Positions 24,801 to 36,883 of a DNA stretch of 64,000 nt are shown here, one piece after another. This DNA is from Allodiplogaster sudhausi (Eukaryota; Nematoda; Chromadorea; Rhabditida; Diplogasteridae), in assembly GCA_945643635.1 (NCBI GenBank), contig CALZFC010000021.1, forward strand, positions 2,554,501 to 2,618,500, in the 5' to 3' direction. Position 1 is the stretch's first letter. Each line of letters opens with the position of its first letter. The notes under the pieces were generated by a model. The model saw only the letters and a list, made by a program, of their open reading frames with translations, had not been told where the DNA came from and made no database searches. Both the position numbers and the translations under genes were made by a program.

Positions 24801-27800
24801 TAGAAGTGGGCGCGGTACGCTTATTACCTTATAATCTTTATTAAACAGTTATTTATTCTTATTAGATGCTTATTTTATGAATGCAAGAATTAAATTTTCT
24901 CTTTATCAAGAAATCGTGGAAGAGATCCTTAAAGAAGAAGCGGCCACGCCATCTCGCAGGCACGCGCTACAGTGAACGGGACTCCGAGGACTTCATGGCC
25001 GCGCTCGAGAAGCCGGTCTCTCGCTCGCAGACTCGACACATGGTTATCTCTCTCTTTCTTTCTTTTAAATGTAGAAACACATAAATCAAGCATTTGTATT
25101 AATTGCGATTTTTTTTAAAAAAATAATTCATTATCGTGGTAAATATTGACATCTTTTCTCTCTCTTAAGTATTTTGACCTCGATTCGGATGCGGAAGACG
25201 TTGACAGTCCAATCGTCGTCCTTCCAACCGACCGACCACTCCCTCGCATGAACCACTGGTCGCACATTGAGCGGAATATTGTGGTGGGTGTGGTTGGCGA
25301 CAAGAAGTTCTTCTTTTTGTTTCATTTTCATTATTCGTCATTTAAGAATGAAGGCTCCGTGTTGTTCTAAAACGAAGTGATTTGCAGGCGAAAGACAAGC
25401 TAACGCTCTCTCACATGCCGTACCTGGACGATGAGTACGTGGACGAGGAGACATTCACGAAGTTGCTCTCCGGACTCTTTCCCGGGGTGAGGAAAGCACA
25501 CATTGGATTTTTCCTGCTCCTCAGCTAAACTCAATTTAATTTTACACAAAAGAAAGCGCAAGCAAAACAGAAAAAAGAACATATTCAAGGGCATTCACGG
25601 CACAAAGTCAAACTGGAAGGACGTCAAGATTACTAGTCGCGTTCTCTACGAGATTCTGAAAGAGCTCAAAGTTGAAGGGATGTCTGGTTGGATACTGTAT
25701 TACGGATGACTGAATGATCACTCTGTATCATTCAATTGTAGAGGAGAAGCGCAGCCACTTCTACGACGCAGCGCACAGACTCTTTCCCAACAAGACGTCC
25801 AGCATGGACATGCGAGAGATGTACGGTGCAATCGTTTGGACAGCCTCTACCGTATATTAAAACAGTATAAAAACGTTGCTGTTCCTTACAGGGTGAAAGA
25901 ACTGTACGACCGATACGACTGCTCTCCTCGTCTTCCAGCGCCAGCTCCTTTCTCCCACAAGAATGAGAGTAAACACGCTTCTTCAACTACCACTCGGGCC
26001 TTCGCCACACAGGACGCGCTATTCAAGTTAGCTTTAACACGATTTATTAGCAACCCAGGTACCCCTGATGTTAGGGGCGATATTTCGCCGATTCCTGAGA
26101 AAGACGCGTCGTCCGCGCAGACGAGCAAGGCTTCAAGTGAGGAGTGCGTTACTGCGCAAATCGAGGTCTAGTTTTCAAGCAACCACTATATTCGTTTTGT
26201 AAACATTTGGTGTAATGTCTCAATCCGAATTGTTTTAAGACGCCGAGGAATTTGCTGACAATGAGGTCAAATTGTCCCAACACGATGTCCAATTTGCAGA
26301 AGAAGCGCGAGACATTCGTGCGGATGCTTCTGGAGAGCATTCGGCCGGTGCACGCGGACATTTGCTGGCAGTGCGGCCACGCTTTCTGCTCGCTCCATCC
26401 GCAGCAACAGGACTCATGGAGTTAGTATCCATCGCCTCTTTCCTCTCTTCACTTCCCCATCATAGCGCAGATGTGGGAATGGGCCGGCCCGGCCGGCCCA
26501 ATTTCCCAAGGGCCCGGGCCGGGCCCAAGAAAAGTTGGGCCGGCCCGCAGGCCCGATTGGGCCTGATAAGCACACAATGTCGTCCAGTCAGGACGACTGG
26601 TGCATTGAAAAGTGCAAAACTCTCTTCATTTGTTCATTTTTCCCATTAAAAGTCTTACTTCTATACATTAAAATGAATGTTCATAGCACGAGCATGAAAA
26701 ATTCTGAATTTAAAAACACATTGTAACTCGTTGGACTTTTTTCCCAGAATTTTTTTGAAAATCGGGCTCAAACGGGCCCGCGCCCAAAATTCCAGGGCCC
26801 GGAAATTTCCGGGCGGGTCGGGCCGAGATTTAGGGCCCGACGGGCCGGGCTGGCCCAAAAATTTTGGGCCCATTCCCACCTCTGTCATAGCGCAAGCATC
26901 CGCACTAAAACTAGTTTCTGAGACATCCCAGGTCAACCAGACGCGACGCTTCTACGCCCGCGCATCGGCGCCGTTCGCACGGAGGCGAAGCCATGCTCGG
27001 ACATGTGCTACATTCGGAGACGCTCGCTTACGGTTTGCTAGTTTTTGCTTCCTTTTGCCTAGTAGATGACACTGGCTAAGCTTGCTTGGTTCCTTAGCCG
27101 GACGAAGAAGGCGACGAAGAGATGAGCCAAGACGGCGAGGAGAGTCGAAGGAGTGAAGAGAAGTACGACGACGACGACAAGGGCGAAGTGTCGCTTGACG
27201 ATCTCGTTCTGCCCTCCCCCTTCTGGACAAAGGCCGAAGATGACTTTCTCAGGGTTGGTTAAGCTTTTGTCGAATGTGGCTAAGTGAAAGAGTAATTCTT
27301 AATTCGCAGGCATTCGTCAAGTCCGGAAGAACAGTTTGTGAAGCGGTCTCTCAACTGCACAATCTGTGGCGAACCGCCGGGGATCCGCAGTTTATTAGCC
27401 AGCGACCCTGTCGATTGGTTAGACACATTTTATAATTTTGGGTGTTTTGTTTTTATATCATAGCTCGAAGACATCGCCCACTTTCCAGATCTATCTTTAC
27501 GCGCGTGTCAGCGGCATTTTAGAGGATGGCAAGGGAGAGAAGCGCGAGTCCAAGAAGTCAAGGTCATAATATTCATAATCAATTTTGTTTCAAAAATTAT
27601 CTTTAAATTAAAATACATGTACACTAACCATATTAACCCATATAAGATACATATGTATCATATTTTATAATAATCCGATTACTGTATTCCTAACGCTTTC
27701 GCCGACTACACTATGAGAAACGCCAAAAATGTTCCTGTTCAGAGTCGATGCGCACCGCGCCTTTCGCATGCAGCAGTGGTCAAATGCGTCGAAGAACGGC

Positions 27801-29714
27801 GGCGATGATCTGATGAAGAACAAGTACCAGATCATCCCGTGCACGCATCGCGGGCCGTGCGGCGTCGACGGCGCCGAGTACTGCCGATGCGCCGCGTTAG
27901 CTTCTTCTATTTTCTATCAAATACACACACACACACACGATGCTACGTTAACACATTTATATGAAATGCACAAAATATTTAGTGATTAAAATAAGCTTAA
28001 ATATGATTATTAGCCTTGCAACTCAATGCACTCCAAATATTCAAGGTAGCTGGTATGATGCTGATACAAAAAGTATGCAAATGCGTATGAAGCATATGCA
28101 TAGAAATGTTTGGAAATATCCATATTGTCGGCTTCGCAGGCTGAAGATCCCGTGCACGAAGCGCTGCGCGTGCCCAGTGGACTGCGCGCACCGCTTCCCG
28201 GGCTGCCGCTGCGCGCCCGGCAACTGCCATACCAAGCAGTGCCAGTGCTACTTCGCGAGCTGGGAGTGCGACCCAGACCTCTGCAAGAATTGCAAGTGCG
28301 GTCAGTCTAGTGCCCAGCCAGGTGATTCGCTCTCCTCTCCATTCTCCTCCTTTCTACCTTATGCTTTTGTTTTGCTTGGTGTCGAGATGACCACAGCCGT
28401 TTTTTGTTTGTTTTCCACTTGCAAATTAGATTAGCAGCAAGACAGTATCCAGTACACATGTTTATGGCTCCAAATGTTTTAAATTGAGTTTGTTTAATAT
28501 AGCTTCTTTAGACTACGTTCTGAAAAAATCGAGCGCGAAAAAGCTCGACCTCGAAGCGGAGAAGGAATACGATGCAGAGAAGATAAACAAGAGGGCCATC
28601 TGCAGGAACAGCCAGATTCTCCGAGGAAAACAGAAGAAGATATATGTTAGTATCGAAATGCTCTTACAAGATGTACCTATAAACATTTTAATAGGTATGC
28701 ACAATACATGTGTATGTATGTATGTATCATGATGGCAACATGACTAGAATGTTCTGCGTGAATGAGAGACACTTGCTTACAGGCAGGCCCTTCGTGCGTC
28801 GCCGGCTGGGGCTGCTTTCTTGCTGAGAATGCGAAGCAGGACGAACTGATATCGGAATACTGCGGAGAAGTCAGTTTATATCTCTTTTTCACTGTTTGTA
28901 AATATGAAAGAGTTCGCAGAGAAGAAAAGCCAAGTCGAAGAATAGCAAACTCATTATTCCTTGGCAACTAAATATACTGTTGAGGTAATCACGACCGAAG
29001 AAACCGAGCGACGCGGCCAAGTGTACGACAAGCTTCGGATGAGCTATATTTTCAGTCAGTTAACATGAAGAGAGATCATATGCACACACAGACATCTGGG
29101 TTTGCAGCACTGTAAGCAATTACCGTAAAGCCAACTAGCTAATTTCAGCTCTCAACGAGGAGCAGAGTGTCGACGCTACCCGTGCAGGCAATCTAATCCG
29201 CTTTGCCAATCACTCCAAGTATCCTAACTGCTATGCTAGAGTTAGCTTACTTGCACTTTCGCCCTCTCCCTCTCTCTTTATATATTTATATATATACAGG
29301 AAGTTTAAAAAAAATCTTATGGCAAGGTGTACGTCGTTGACGGTGACCATCGCATTGGCATCTACGCACGACGAGACATAAAGAAGCACGAGGAACTATT
29401 CTTCGACTATGGCTACTCGCGAACGGAGGCCGCCGCATTCACGTCACGCGAACGGAATCTTAAGTCAATATTTACGAATCTGTTTTATCCTTTTTTGTGC
29501 AAACAATTAAACATTTTTAGGTGTATTTCGTACGAAAATATTCATATTAAACGTTGTTTTCCTTTTGCAAAACATTTGCTCTGTTTCCAGTCTAATCCGC
29601 GACAAGAAGTCCTGCCAGCAGGCGGATGTCTTCATTGAGGAGGACGGCAAGAGGAGGAAAAAGGTCTCGCTGAAAAGGCCGGCACTTAAAGGAGTCAAAG
29701 TCGAGTCGGACTGA
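21880..29714 (+). CDS. E(z)/EZH-family histone H3K27 methyltransferase with AT-hook N-terminal extension
   Basis: Catalytic subunit of Polycomb repressive complex 2 by homology (EZH2; MES-2 in C. elegans). My model has 36 exons, from 21880-21948 to 29591-29714, summing to an open frame of 1093 residues. Exons 1-14 (21880-24520) are 12-28 codons each, all phase 0, and carry AT-hooks (RKRGRPRK near 21910, RKRGRPR near 22510) plus repeated Ser/acidic motifs such as SSDE and SSDDE. EZH similarity starts around 25170: [11 protein letters not shown], then [14 protein letters not shown], then a CWQC...CSLHP zinc-binding segment (26300-26420). A SANT-like region follows (27310-27562). The CXC domain is at 27743-28300 with [10 protein letters not shown] and ECDPDLC. 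The SET domain is at 28783-29442 with VAGWG, ISEYCGE, RFANHS, YPNCYA and ELFFDYGY. The exon at 28503-28645 adds about 20 charged residues between CXC and SET. The weakest points are a 34-nt putative intron (26266-26299), a GC donor at 24521, and whether exons 1-14 belong to the same transcript. Confidence 0.88.
22980..23030. repeat. GA-rich tract in E(z) intron
   Basis: A run of GAGA repeats between the sixth and seventh putative exons of the E(z)-like gene. Confidence 0.85.
26467..26886 (+). mobile_element. GC-rich nonautonomous TIR element, copy 1
   Basis: Terminal inverted repeats read approximately AGATGTGGGAATGGGCC at left and its inverse GGGCCCATTCCCACCTCTG at right. Subterminal arrays of GGGCC/GGCCC words flank an AT-rich core. 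The core shares long segments, in inverted orientation, with a second copy at 53629-54090. One is CACACAATGTCGTCCAGTCA; another is around CATGAAAAATTCTGAATTT. No coding capacity is seen. It sits in an intron of the E(z)-like gene. Confidence 0.85.
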
Positions 29715-30930
29715 AAAGAAGAAAGTAGAAAAACTAAATGTAAGACACGCGTGATATGTGAAAGGAAGGAATATGAATCGGAAATATTCAGAAAATTTTT
29801 CGTTCTGTGTCATTATGATGCTTTCTGTTGGAACGTTTGATCAGGTTGACAAATAAAACATACCGATGTTTCTAATATTTAACAACATATCTTGAACACT
29901 ACATTTGAGACCGTGAAAGATATTCAGAGTTTCGTAATTTTATTTATGGTCGAAGTTTTCGTGATCTCCGCTGTGTTTTCATGACAATCTTTATTTTATC
30001 AATTTCTTGATCTGTTTTTCTTTTATATTCGCCCTACAGTATTATAATCGTGGTTCTCTTTAAAGCGCATTCATAGTTTTACTCTCTATAACTTACATTA
30101 GCGAATAAATTGACTTGATGACAACGGGTACAATGGGGGAATTTTTGAAGAAGCGACACAGAGATAGAGAGAAAGGGAGACAGTGATAGATGATGTCCTG
30201 ATTTATCTCAAGCGATCAGGCTTATACTTTTTAATTGATATTTCATCAGGGCGTTTCCAAAATAATAATTTTTCGTCAAGTTCAGGCGAAAGATCACTTC
30301 ATACATTCTTTTATATAAAGATCCATTATCTGTCGAGATGAGGCGGGGCTTTGAAGATGCAAGCCATTCCGATTGAATCACATCAGCTGTATTCAGCGAG
30401 GAAAAGAGGAAAGAGAAAGCATCTATTGCAATGGCTTATCAGGACTTGATATCGAAATTGCTTTCATCGAGACAGGAAAGAGACAAACGCACACAGACAC
30501 AGAAACAGCGAGAGAGACCGAGATCGGGAAAGCGAGAGAGAGAATTCCAAACTTTCCACAAATAAAATGCCTGCTAAACTACACCAAATATCAATGGTTA
30601 TAGAATACCCAAAATGAGTCACATGATCGTTCTTCTTCTTTATGAGCGAATCTCTTCAAAGTCTTTGATGACAAACATGTTATTCAATGAAAGGGGATTT
30701 GAAGAAAGCCAGACAGAAGCGTCAGACACCAAAGTATCAAGTGCAGTTTGTCTGCATTTATGATGAAGGCTTTGAATGGGCGGAGCAGCACAATTATAAG
30801 CCAAATAAGTGCGGAAAGGAATTGTGTTGTGACAGAATCACACCATCACCATGTTAATCACTCAAAGAGTATAAGAACAGATGGGACCTGTAATCACAAG
30901 ACAATCACAGGACACTTTCCGCAAGACAGT
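29715..30930. other. Intergenic, no gene seen
   Basis: AT-rich sequence between the E(z)-like stop codon and the minisatellite upstream of the desaturase. A short GA/CA-rich stretch lies near 30475-30545. No exon structure is recognised. Confidence 0.5.
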
Positions 30931-31021
30931 ACGCATAATCCTCTTCCTCACTAACAATTTTTCCTTGTGCTCTTCCTCACTAACAATTTTTCCAAGTGCT
31001 CTTCCTTACTAACAATTTTTC
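30931..31021. repeat. Three-copy minisatellite upstream of desaturase
   Basis: Three near-identical units of about 28-29 bp share CTCTTCCTCACTAACAATTT (one unit has CTTCCTTACT). The array ends about 23 bp before the desaturase start codon, so it lies in the promoter or leader region. Confidence 0.9.
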
Positions 31022-31044
31022 TATCCTCCCGATTCGACTGCAGA

Positions 31045-32798
31045 ATGGCTCCGGAAGGTGAGAGTACGGCGACGCGAATTCGCTCGCTAGAAGAGCAATA
31101 TCTGACTGCTGATTTAGCGGCGATGAAGGAGCTTGAGGAAATGTCAAAAAAGGTAAAAGAGTTCATTCTCTGCTTACTCTCCATGGATATCAATATTGAA
31201 GGAGAAACGAGAAGTCGTGATCGTATGGAGGAATATCGCTCTCTTCACTGTCATGAATCTCTCTGCTTGCTTGGGCCTCTACCAGTTTCTATTTGAGGCC
31301 AAGTGGGCAACCTGCGTTTGGAGTTATTATAACACTTGCTACTTAAACTACAATTAGAATGTTGATCAGTCTTGGGTTTGGAAGCATTGACTGTGTTTTT
31401 TCAGCGGTCTTCCTCCACTTTTTTGGCATAATGGGAGTGACTGCGGGTGCTCATCGACTATGGGCTCATCGATCATACAAGGCGCGGCTGCCTACGCGTA
31501 TCCTGTTCATGCTCGCAGACACGGTCGCCTTTCAGGTCAGGACAAAAGTATTTCATCATCAGATAATCTTGTTGTCGGAAGAGATAAATAAAGATAATAA
31601 TATTCCTGTATTTTCAAAGTTTGTAAAGTAAATGTTGCAGAATGATATAATCGAGTGGGCGCGCGACCACCGCTGCCACCACAAGTGGACAGACACGGAC
31701 GCGGATCCGCACAACGCGAAGAGGGGATTCTTCTTCGCGCACGTCGGCTGGCTCCTCGTCAGAAAGCAGCCGAAGCTCAAGGAGATGGGGGCTAAGATCG
31801 ATCTCTCCGATCTCTTCGATGATCCCGTTCTCACCTTTCAGCGGAGGTATTTTGAAGAAGAAAAAAAAATTAGGCAATTGTAATTGTGAAACCAGTGAAA
31901 GTAACGCAAATTTAATACTGTTCTTTTTTTGATTTTTCAAGCCGTTGGGCCTGATCTTCTGCTTCCTTTTGCCCGCGGCAATTCCAGTCTATTTCTGGCA
32001 AGAGTCTTCCTTCATTGCCTTCTTCGCTGCATCTTGCTTCCGATACGCTTTCACTCTTAACAGCACATGGTTAGTTTTCCGCTTTTTCTTCCAAGTAGAC
32101 TTTATCTTTGAAGTTTGCCTATACGGCATCCGCTTATCCTTCTCTTTTACCCTTCCTCCACCTTTTCACAACAACAAGGTATAATGTATGTATCAACCCT
32201 CCAGGCTGATCAACTCAGCCGCACACAAGTTCGGCTACAAGCCGTACGACAAGAACATTTCTCCTGTTCAATCTGTGTGGACAAATATGCAAGCGGCCGG
32301 AGAGGGCGGCCACAACTTCCATCACACTTTCCCTCAGGCATCTTTTGCCTTCTTCTTGCCGCCTTTCCTACTCATTTTTGGTTGTTTCATTTCAAAGCAA
32401 AACAGATCACAGTATTTATATTTGAATTATCAATAATGTGATCCTTGGTAAAGACAGTCTAGTTAAATGACAGTGTTATTCATTTCTTGTGGCCCACAAT
32501 CGTTGCACCAAAGTAATGTATTTCCTAATTGCGTGGTCACAAAAGATATCGCAACCCTTAGAATAAGCGCGTAGCGATGTGGCAAATTTAGGGAAAGTGG
32601 AAAATCAAATAAGAGTATTAAATGGACTCCATTTCACTCAATCGGGTCATTCAGGATTATCGTGCGTCAGAGTTTGCAATCATGCAGAACTGGACCCGTG
32701 GTCTGATCGACTTATGCGCCTTTTTCGGTCAGGCTTATGATCTGAAGATGATTTCGAATGACGTCATCTCTCGTCAGAAGGCAAAACATGGAGAATGA
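31045..32798 (+). CDS. Stearoyl-CoA delta-9 fatty acid desaturase (FAT-5/6/7-like)
   Basis: An ER membrane di-iron enzyme that introduces the delta-9 double bond into saturated fatty acyl-CoA. Exons: 31045-31152, 31202-31322, 31405-31535, 31641-about 31846, 31942-32069, 32205-32337 and 32655-32798. The three histidine boxes are present: HRLWAH, HRCHH (followed by KWTDTDADPHN) and HNFHHTFPQ. Hydrophobic segments flank them, and the family-typical C-terminal DYRASEF is present. The start codon follows CTGCAG, a plausible acceptor or spliced-leader site. The fourth junction is odd. The good donor AG/GTATTT leaves phase 2, but the only usable acceptor before PLGLIFCF needs phase 0, and the YYK expected by homology is missing. 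Exon 6 is followed by GC, a probable GC-AG intron. Total is about 322 residues, slightly short for the family. An assembly indel or a recent lesion is possible. Confidence 0.87.
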
Positions 32799-33616
32799 GC
32801 CTTTCAATTACTGTATCTTGTTTCTGTTTCAAAATGTATCAAGATTTCAATTTGCTCGGTTGTTTTAGTATCTGTAAAAACATGAATGTTGCTGAAAAGT
32901 TTGCTATCATATATTCGATTTGCCTACTTTCTCCTCCTTCACCCCTTTCTCGGTCTTTACTTTTCTCTCGTAATTTTGTTTTCTTCTCCTTCTCCTTCTT
33001 TTTACATTTTGTTCTGTTATTTTCTTTAGCTTTACATATAAATGCATCTATGCCATTGTAATGTTTCGCATTAAGTAACATCATGTGTGCGAATAAAGAA
33101 TGAAAACACACAAGCTAGAGAAATTACTCATCGAAACTGCCAAAGATTGCATTGCGGGCAACAAACGCTTATCACTCACAGAAAAGAAACATTGTACTAT
33201 GAGATTACACAACATTCCTTCTAAAGATTCTTTTTACGCTGACTTTCAGGAAATGTGTAGATTGAATGGTTAATCGGTTAGAATTGCATCTCTTTAGGCA
33301 GAGCAAGAACAGAAGTTGGGGGGAAGAACAATGCACAAATAAGGGCTGTCGCATGTAATGAGAGCCGATTCATGGACTATGCAAGGGTAGCAATGCAAAG
33401 ATAGTTAATATAATTATGGCTAACTTAGTACAATCTTTAAATCAAAAAGGGCATTTGCCGTTCGACTCTAAAAGTATCACGACTTGGTTGCCTTAAGTGG
33501 TCTGTTTTACTGTTAGCTGTATTGCTAATAAATAAATATTGTAAGTATACGAAGTGATGCATGTACATACATAATCATAGCAACTATCTTTGGTATGTAT
33601 ATCAAAGTTTTAAAGT

Positions 33617-33764
33617 TTATTCCACAATCAGGGACTGGGCCCGGTGGGTTAAGGCATGATGAAAGGCATCGGGGTTCATGACTGCGGATCGCATCCAAGT
33701 GGTGGACAGGTTTCGGTTCAGTTTGTCACGCCATCGTTCTCGGGGGCGTCCAGCATGCTTTTTC
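33617..33764 (-). mobile_element. Non-LTR retrotransposon (RTE-like) 3-prime fragment
   Basis: The minus strand reads as an uninterrupted peptide of about 47 residues containing GRPRERWRDKL, followed by a Trp-containing tail and a stop. This resembles the extreme C-terminus of endonuclease/reverse-transcriptase proteins of RTE/CR1-type LINEs. Nothing else of the element is present nearby, so it looks like a 5-prime-truncated relic. Assignment rests on motif resemblance only. Confidence 0.4.
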
Positions 33765-33948
33765 CATTTCCTTATCGGTATGTACATATATATAGTACAT
33801 ATATCTGCATCTTTCGCCCGAATATTAAGTGATAGTTATGAGTTGTCTTGAGGTTCGAGCCCGGAGACGGCAAGCGTTCGCTCTGAACAGAATACACAAT
33901 ACCACACATTACGCACATTATATTTACTATACATTATATTTACGCATA

Positions 33949-33993
33949 TATTTACATAAAATGGCACCACGGCCATTTTATGTAAATATATTT
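33949..33993. repeat. Perfect hairpin, about 20-bp arms
   Basis: The arms ATATATTTACATAAAATGGC and its exact inverse are separated by a loop of about 6 nt. This is a small palindrome with no associated gene. Confidence 0.85.
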
Positions 33994-34593
33994 GTCTATC
34001 TGCGCTATTCACTCATTTACATCCCCCTAATGCTAATGTAATCCTCATCCTCTCCTATATATATATAAAAAGACAATGCTTACTTCCCATTTCGTGAAAT
34101 ACACATTGTCTTTTCCGGTGGCTGCCACCCATATTCTACATTTCTTAATGTTCGTTTTTAAAAGTCGTTTCCTTTTTATTTCTTTTGCTGGCTTTGCTGC
34201 ATTGTTGCTCGCAAAGATGATCCTTATTTTCGGTTGCCAAAGCAGTTATGCTACTGATCTGTCTAACTGGAGTAATAAAACTCTACGGGAGAAAAACATC
34301 TGATAGAAATAGTAATTCACTGCTATTCTTTTTTTCTTAGCTAATCTGTAATGCTATTGCATTGGAATGCTAATATGATTTTTAAGGCAAAATGTGCTTC
34401 TTTTTGAAAAAAATTGTATATGGAATTGTTTAAATTGAACTAAAAAATCATTTTCTGTGATCAAAGATTAAAACAAACAGCGGTGAGGATTGCGTATAAA
34501 ATTCTGGAGTTTTATTTTATCTTCTTGTCATCCAGGTATCATACGCACCGCTTGCGCGAGGGCTCGCGCGGCGTGACCGCGGGATCTGATTAG

Positions 34594-36847
34594 GTCGACG
34601 TTGTTTGCCGCCTCGCCCCTCACGACCCCACCGACTCCACCTTCGAGGTCCTCGACCAATTCACCCTGAAGGCCACCACACGTCGGAAGTTGCTACAGAG
34701 GACAGAGGACAGAGGAAGTTGTCAGTGAATTCCTCCTTTATTTCCATCTCCTCAAGTTGAAGCAAAAATCATGGTCAAGACCTATAATTCCATCTGTCAC
34801 TGTTCTCTTAAAACAGATAGGATCGGCAGGCAATTACTTAAGAAAACAATTTATTATAGTAAGAGTATTTGAGAAGCTGGATAATTTGCTTCACTCAAAT
34901 GTGTTTTATTGGTAGTGTTCCATCTACATTTCAGCAGGAACAGACTTACAAGTTCGGCTACGTCTTCGACTCCTCGCAGACTCAGCAGCATGTCTTCGAG
35001 CGCACTTCTACCGACCTCATCCAGCGGCTGTTAACTGCGCGTAACGCACTCCTGTTCACTTACGGAGTACAATAGTTCATCTCTGTGCTTTGAACATTAT
35101 TGAGTGAAATAAATTGGCAAAAGAGCTAATATAGATTTGTTAGCCTGGGAATTAGCTGGTATTAAACCAGCTTTCGAGCACATTATTTTGATATCCAATG
35201 TGTTTTCGAAGACCATCCAGAAACCATTTCCATGAACTCCCAATCTGAATTTGCATGAAATTATTATTTTGGTCATTTGCTATGGGAGTGCTCAGCTTTT
35301 AGTCACTTCATCATTCACATCCTAATCTCCATTTTGATCTCATTAGAAAGATATTACTCGGTGGCAATTTTGTTTTCGAAATCATTTTGTGCGGTAGCCG
35401 ACCATTGGGGGGAAGTCCAAGAAAAGGGCATCCATTAGACACGATTGTTTTGGGCTTTCCTCCAACCTTCATTTTCATTCCCTGCGGCTTCTCTGTGTAA
35501 ATCTCTATTCCGCAGGTCACCGGCAGCGGCAAGACGTATACGATGACGGGGAAGCGGGCTCCAGGAAAGGCTGGAATTATTCCTCGCACCCTCGACGTCA
35601 TCTTCAACTCGATCGACAACGTGGCCGATCTGCGCACGTTCTTCCCGAAAGGCAGGAATTCGTTCGGGGTGAGGGACGTGGATGATGCAACTCTGCAGCA
35701 TCTTCCGGATCTCCAGGCGAGCGCAGACGAAATCAAGGTTTCTCTCGCGCTCTCTCTCCAACACTCTATTTCTTTCTGTCTCTATATGCATACCTCAAAC
35801 TCCTCCCCTGTCCAGATTGACGGCTTCGACCGTAAAAATGCGTGCTCGGTCTTCATCTCATACGTTGAGATCTACAAGAATGTCTGTTTCGACCTGCTGA
35901 AGAAGCCATCCGCCGATGGGTTAGCGGAGGAATCAGCAATTCAGTAATTTGATCAGGGAGAGTGCCTCCTTATGAAGCACTTATTGAGGGTTCTCAAATA
36001 TATTTTTGGCGTCGTATTAAAACCATTTTAAATCTCTCTGACATTCACGTTTCACTCTCTGATGTTATCGATTCAAGACCAATCACTAAATTCAACTTGG
36101 GCCAAAACAGCAAATCTGGTTTTTTTTTAAATTACTATTTGTTCTTGATTTATTCACTTCCTTCCAGGAATCTTATTCGCTGCGAGGTAAAGGAGGATGC
36201 CTTCAAGCGGGCATATGTGGACGGAGCGATTGAACTGGAAGTTGGCAGTTCAAGCGACGCGCTTCTCGCACTCGCTTCTGGTTGGTGGAGAGCGGCTATT
36301 GGACGGGAACATGAAAAATGGCGTAGAGAGTCAGTTAAAGAGATCTATGTATGTAGCTAAACGAAGGATGGATGGGCGATCAGGGGGGAAAGTTGTATTC
36401 AGCGTTTGAACGAGGCTGCATGATAGGCAGACAAGAGTCCAAAAAGAGTCCTTCTGTTGGAAAGAAGAGATCATATGATATGGAATGAAAATGAAGTAAA
36501 AATATTGTCGTTATAAAAATAGGTATATTGCAGGCGACGCACGCAGACACCGCTCCGCCACGGCACTGAACACTGACTCCTCCCGCTCGCACGCCATCTG
36601 CACGGTCAAGCTGGTCATGGCTCCGCGCAAGAACCCAACCAGCCCGTTCCCGGTCACTGATCCGTCGCAGGTAGTTCTGCATTTCGTAGTTTGATCATGT
36701 GCCATATATATCATCCCTATTTGACGCATAAGCTTTTATATATTTTAAAACAGAAAGGGCTTCCAGGTGTTGATGGATGCCGTGTAATGGTTTTCTCTTC
36801 AATAGAGCGACCAGTGTTGCTCTATAGAAGAGGAAACCAATATGTAT

Positions 36848-36883
<36 letters not shown>

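Larger units (their letters stand above)
32799..34593. other. Intergenic with a retroelement fragment and a hairpin
   Basis: Mostly AT-rich sequence holding the features listed separately at 33617-33764 and 33949-33993. The GC-rich patch 34535-34593 looks coding in composition and may contain the missing 5-prime end of the kinesin gene, but I could not find a start exon that joins in frame. Confidence 0.5.
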
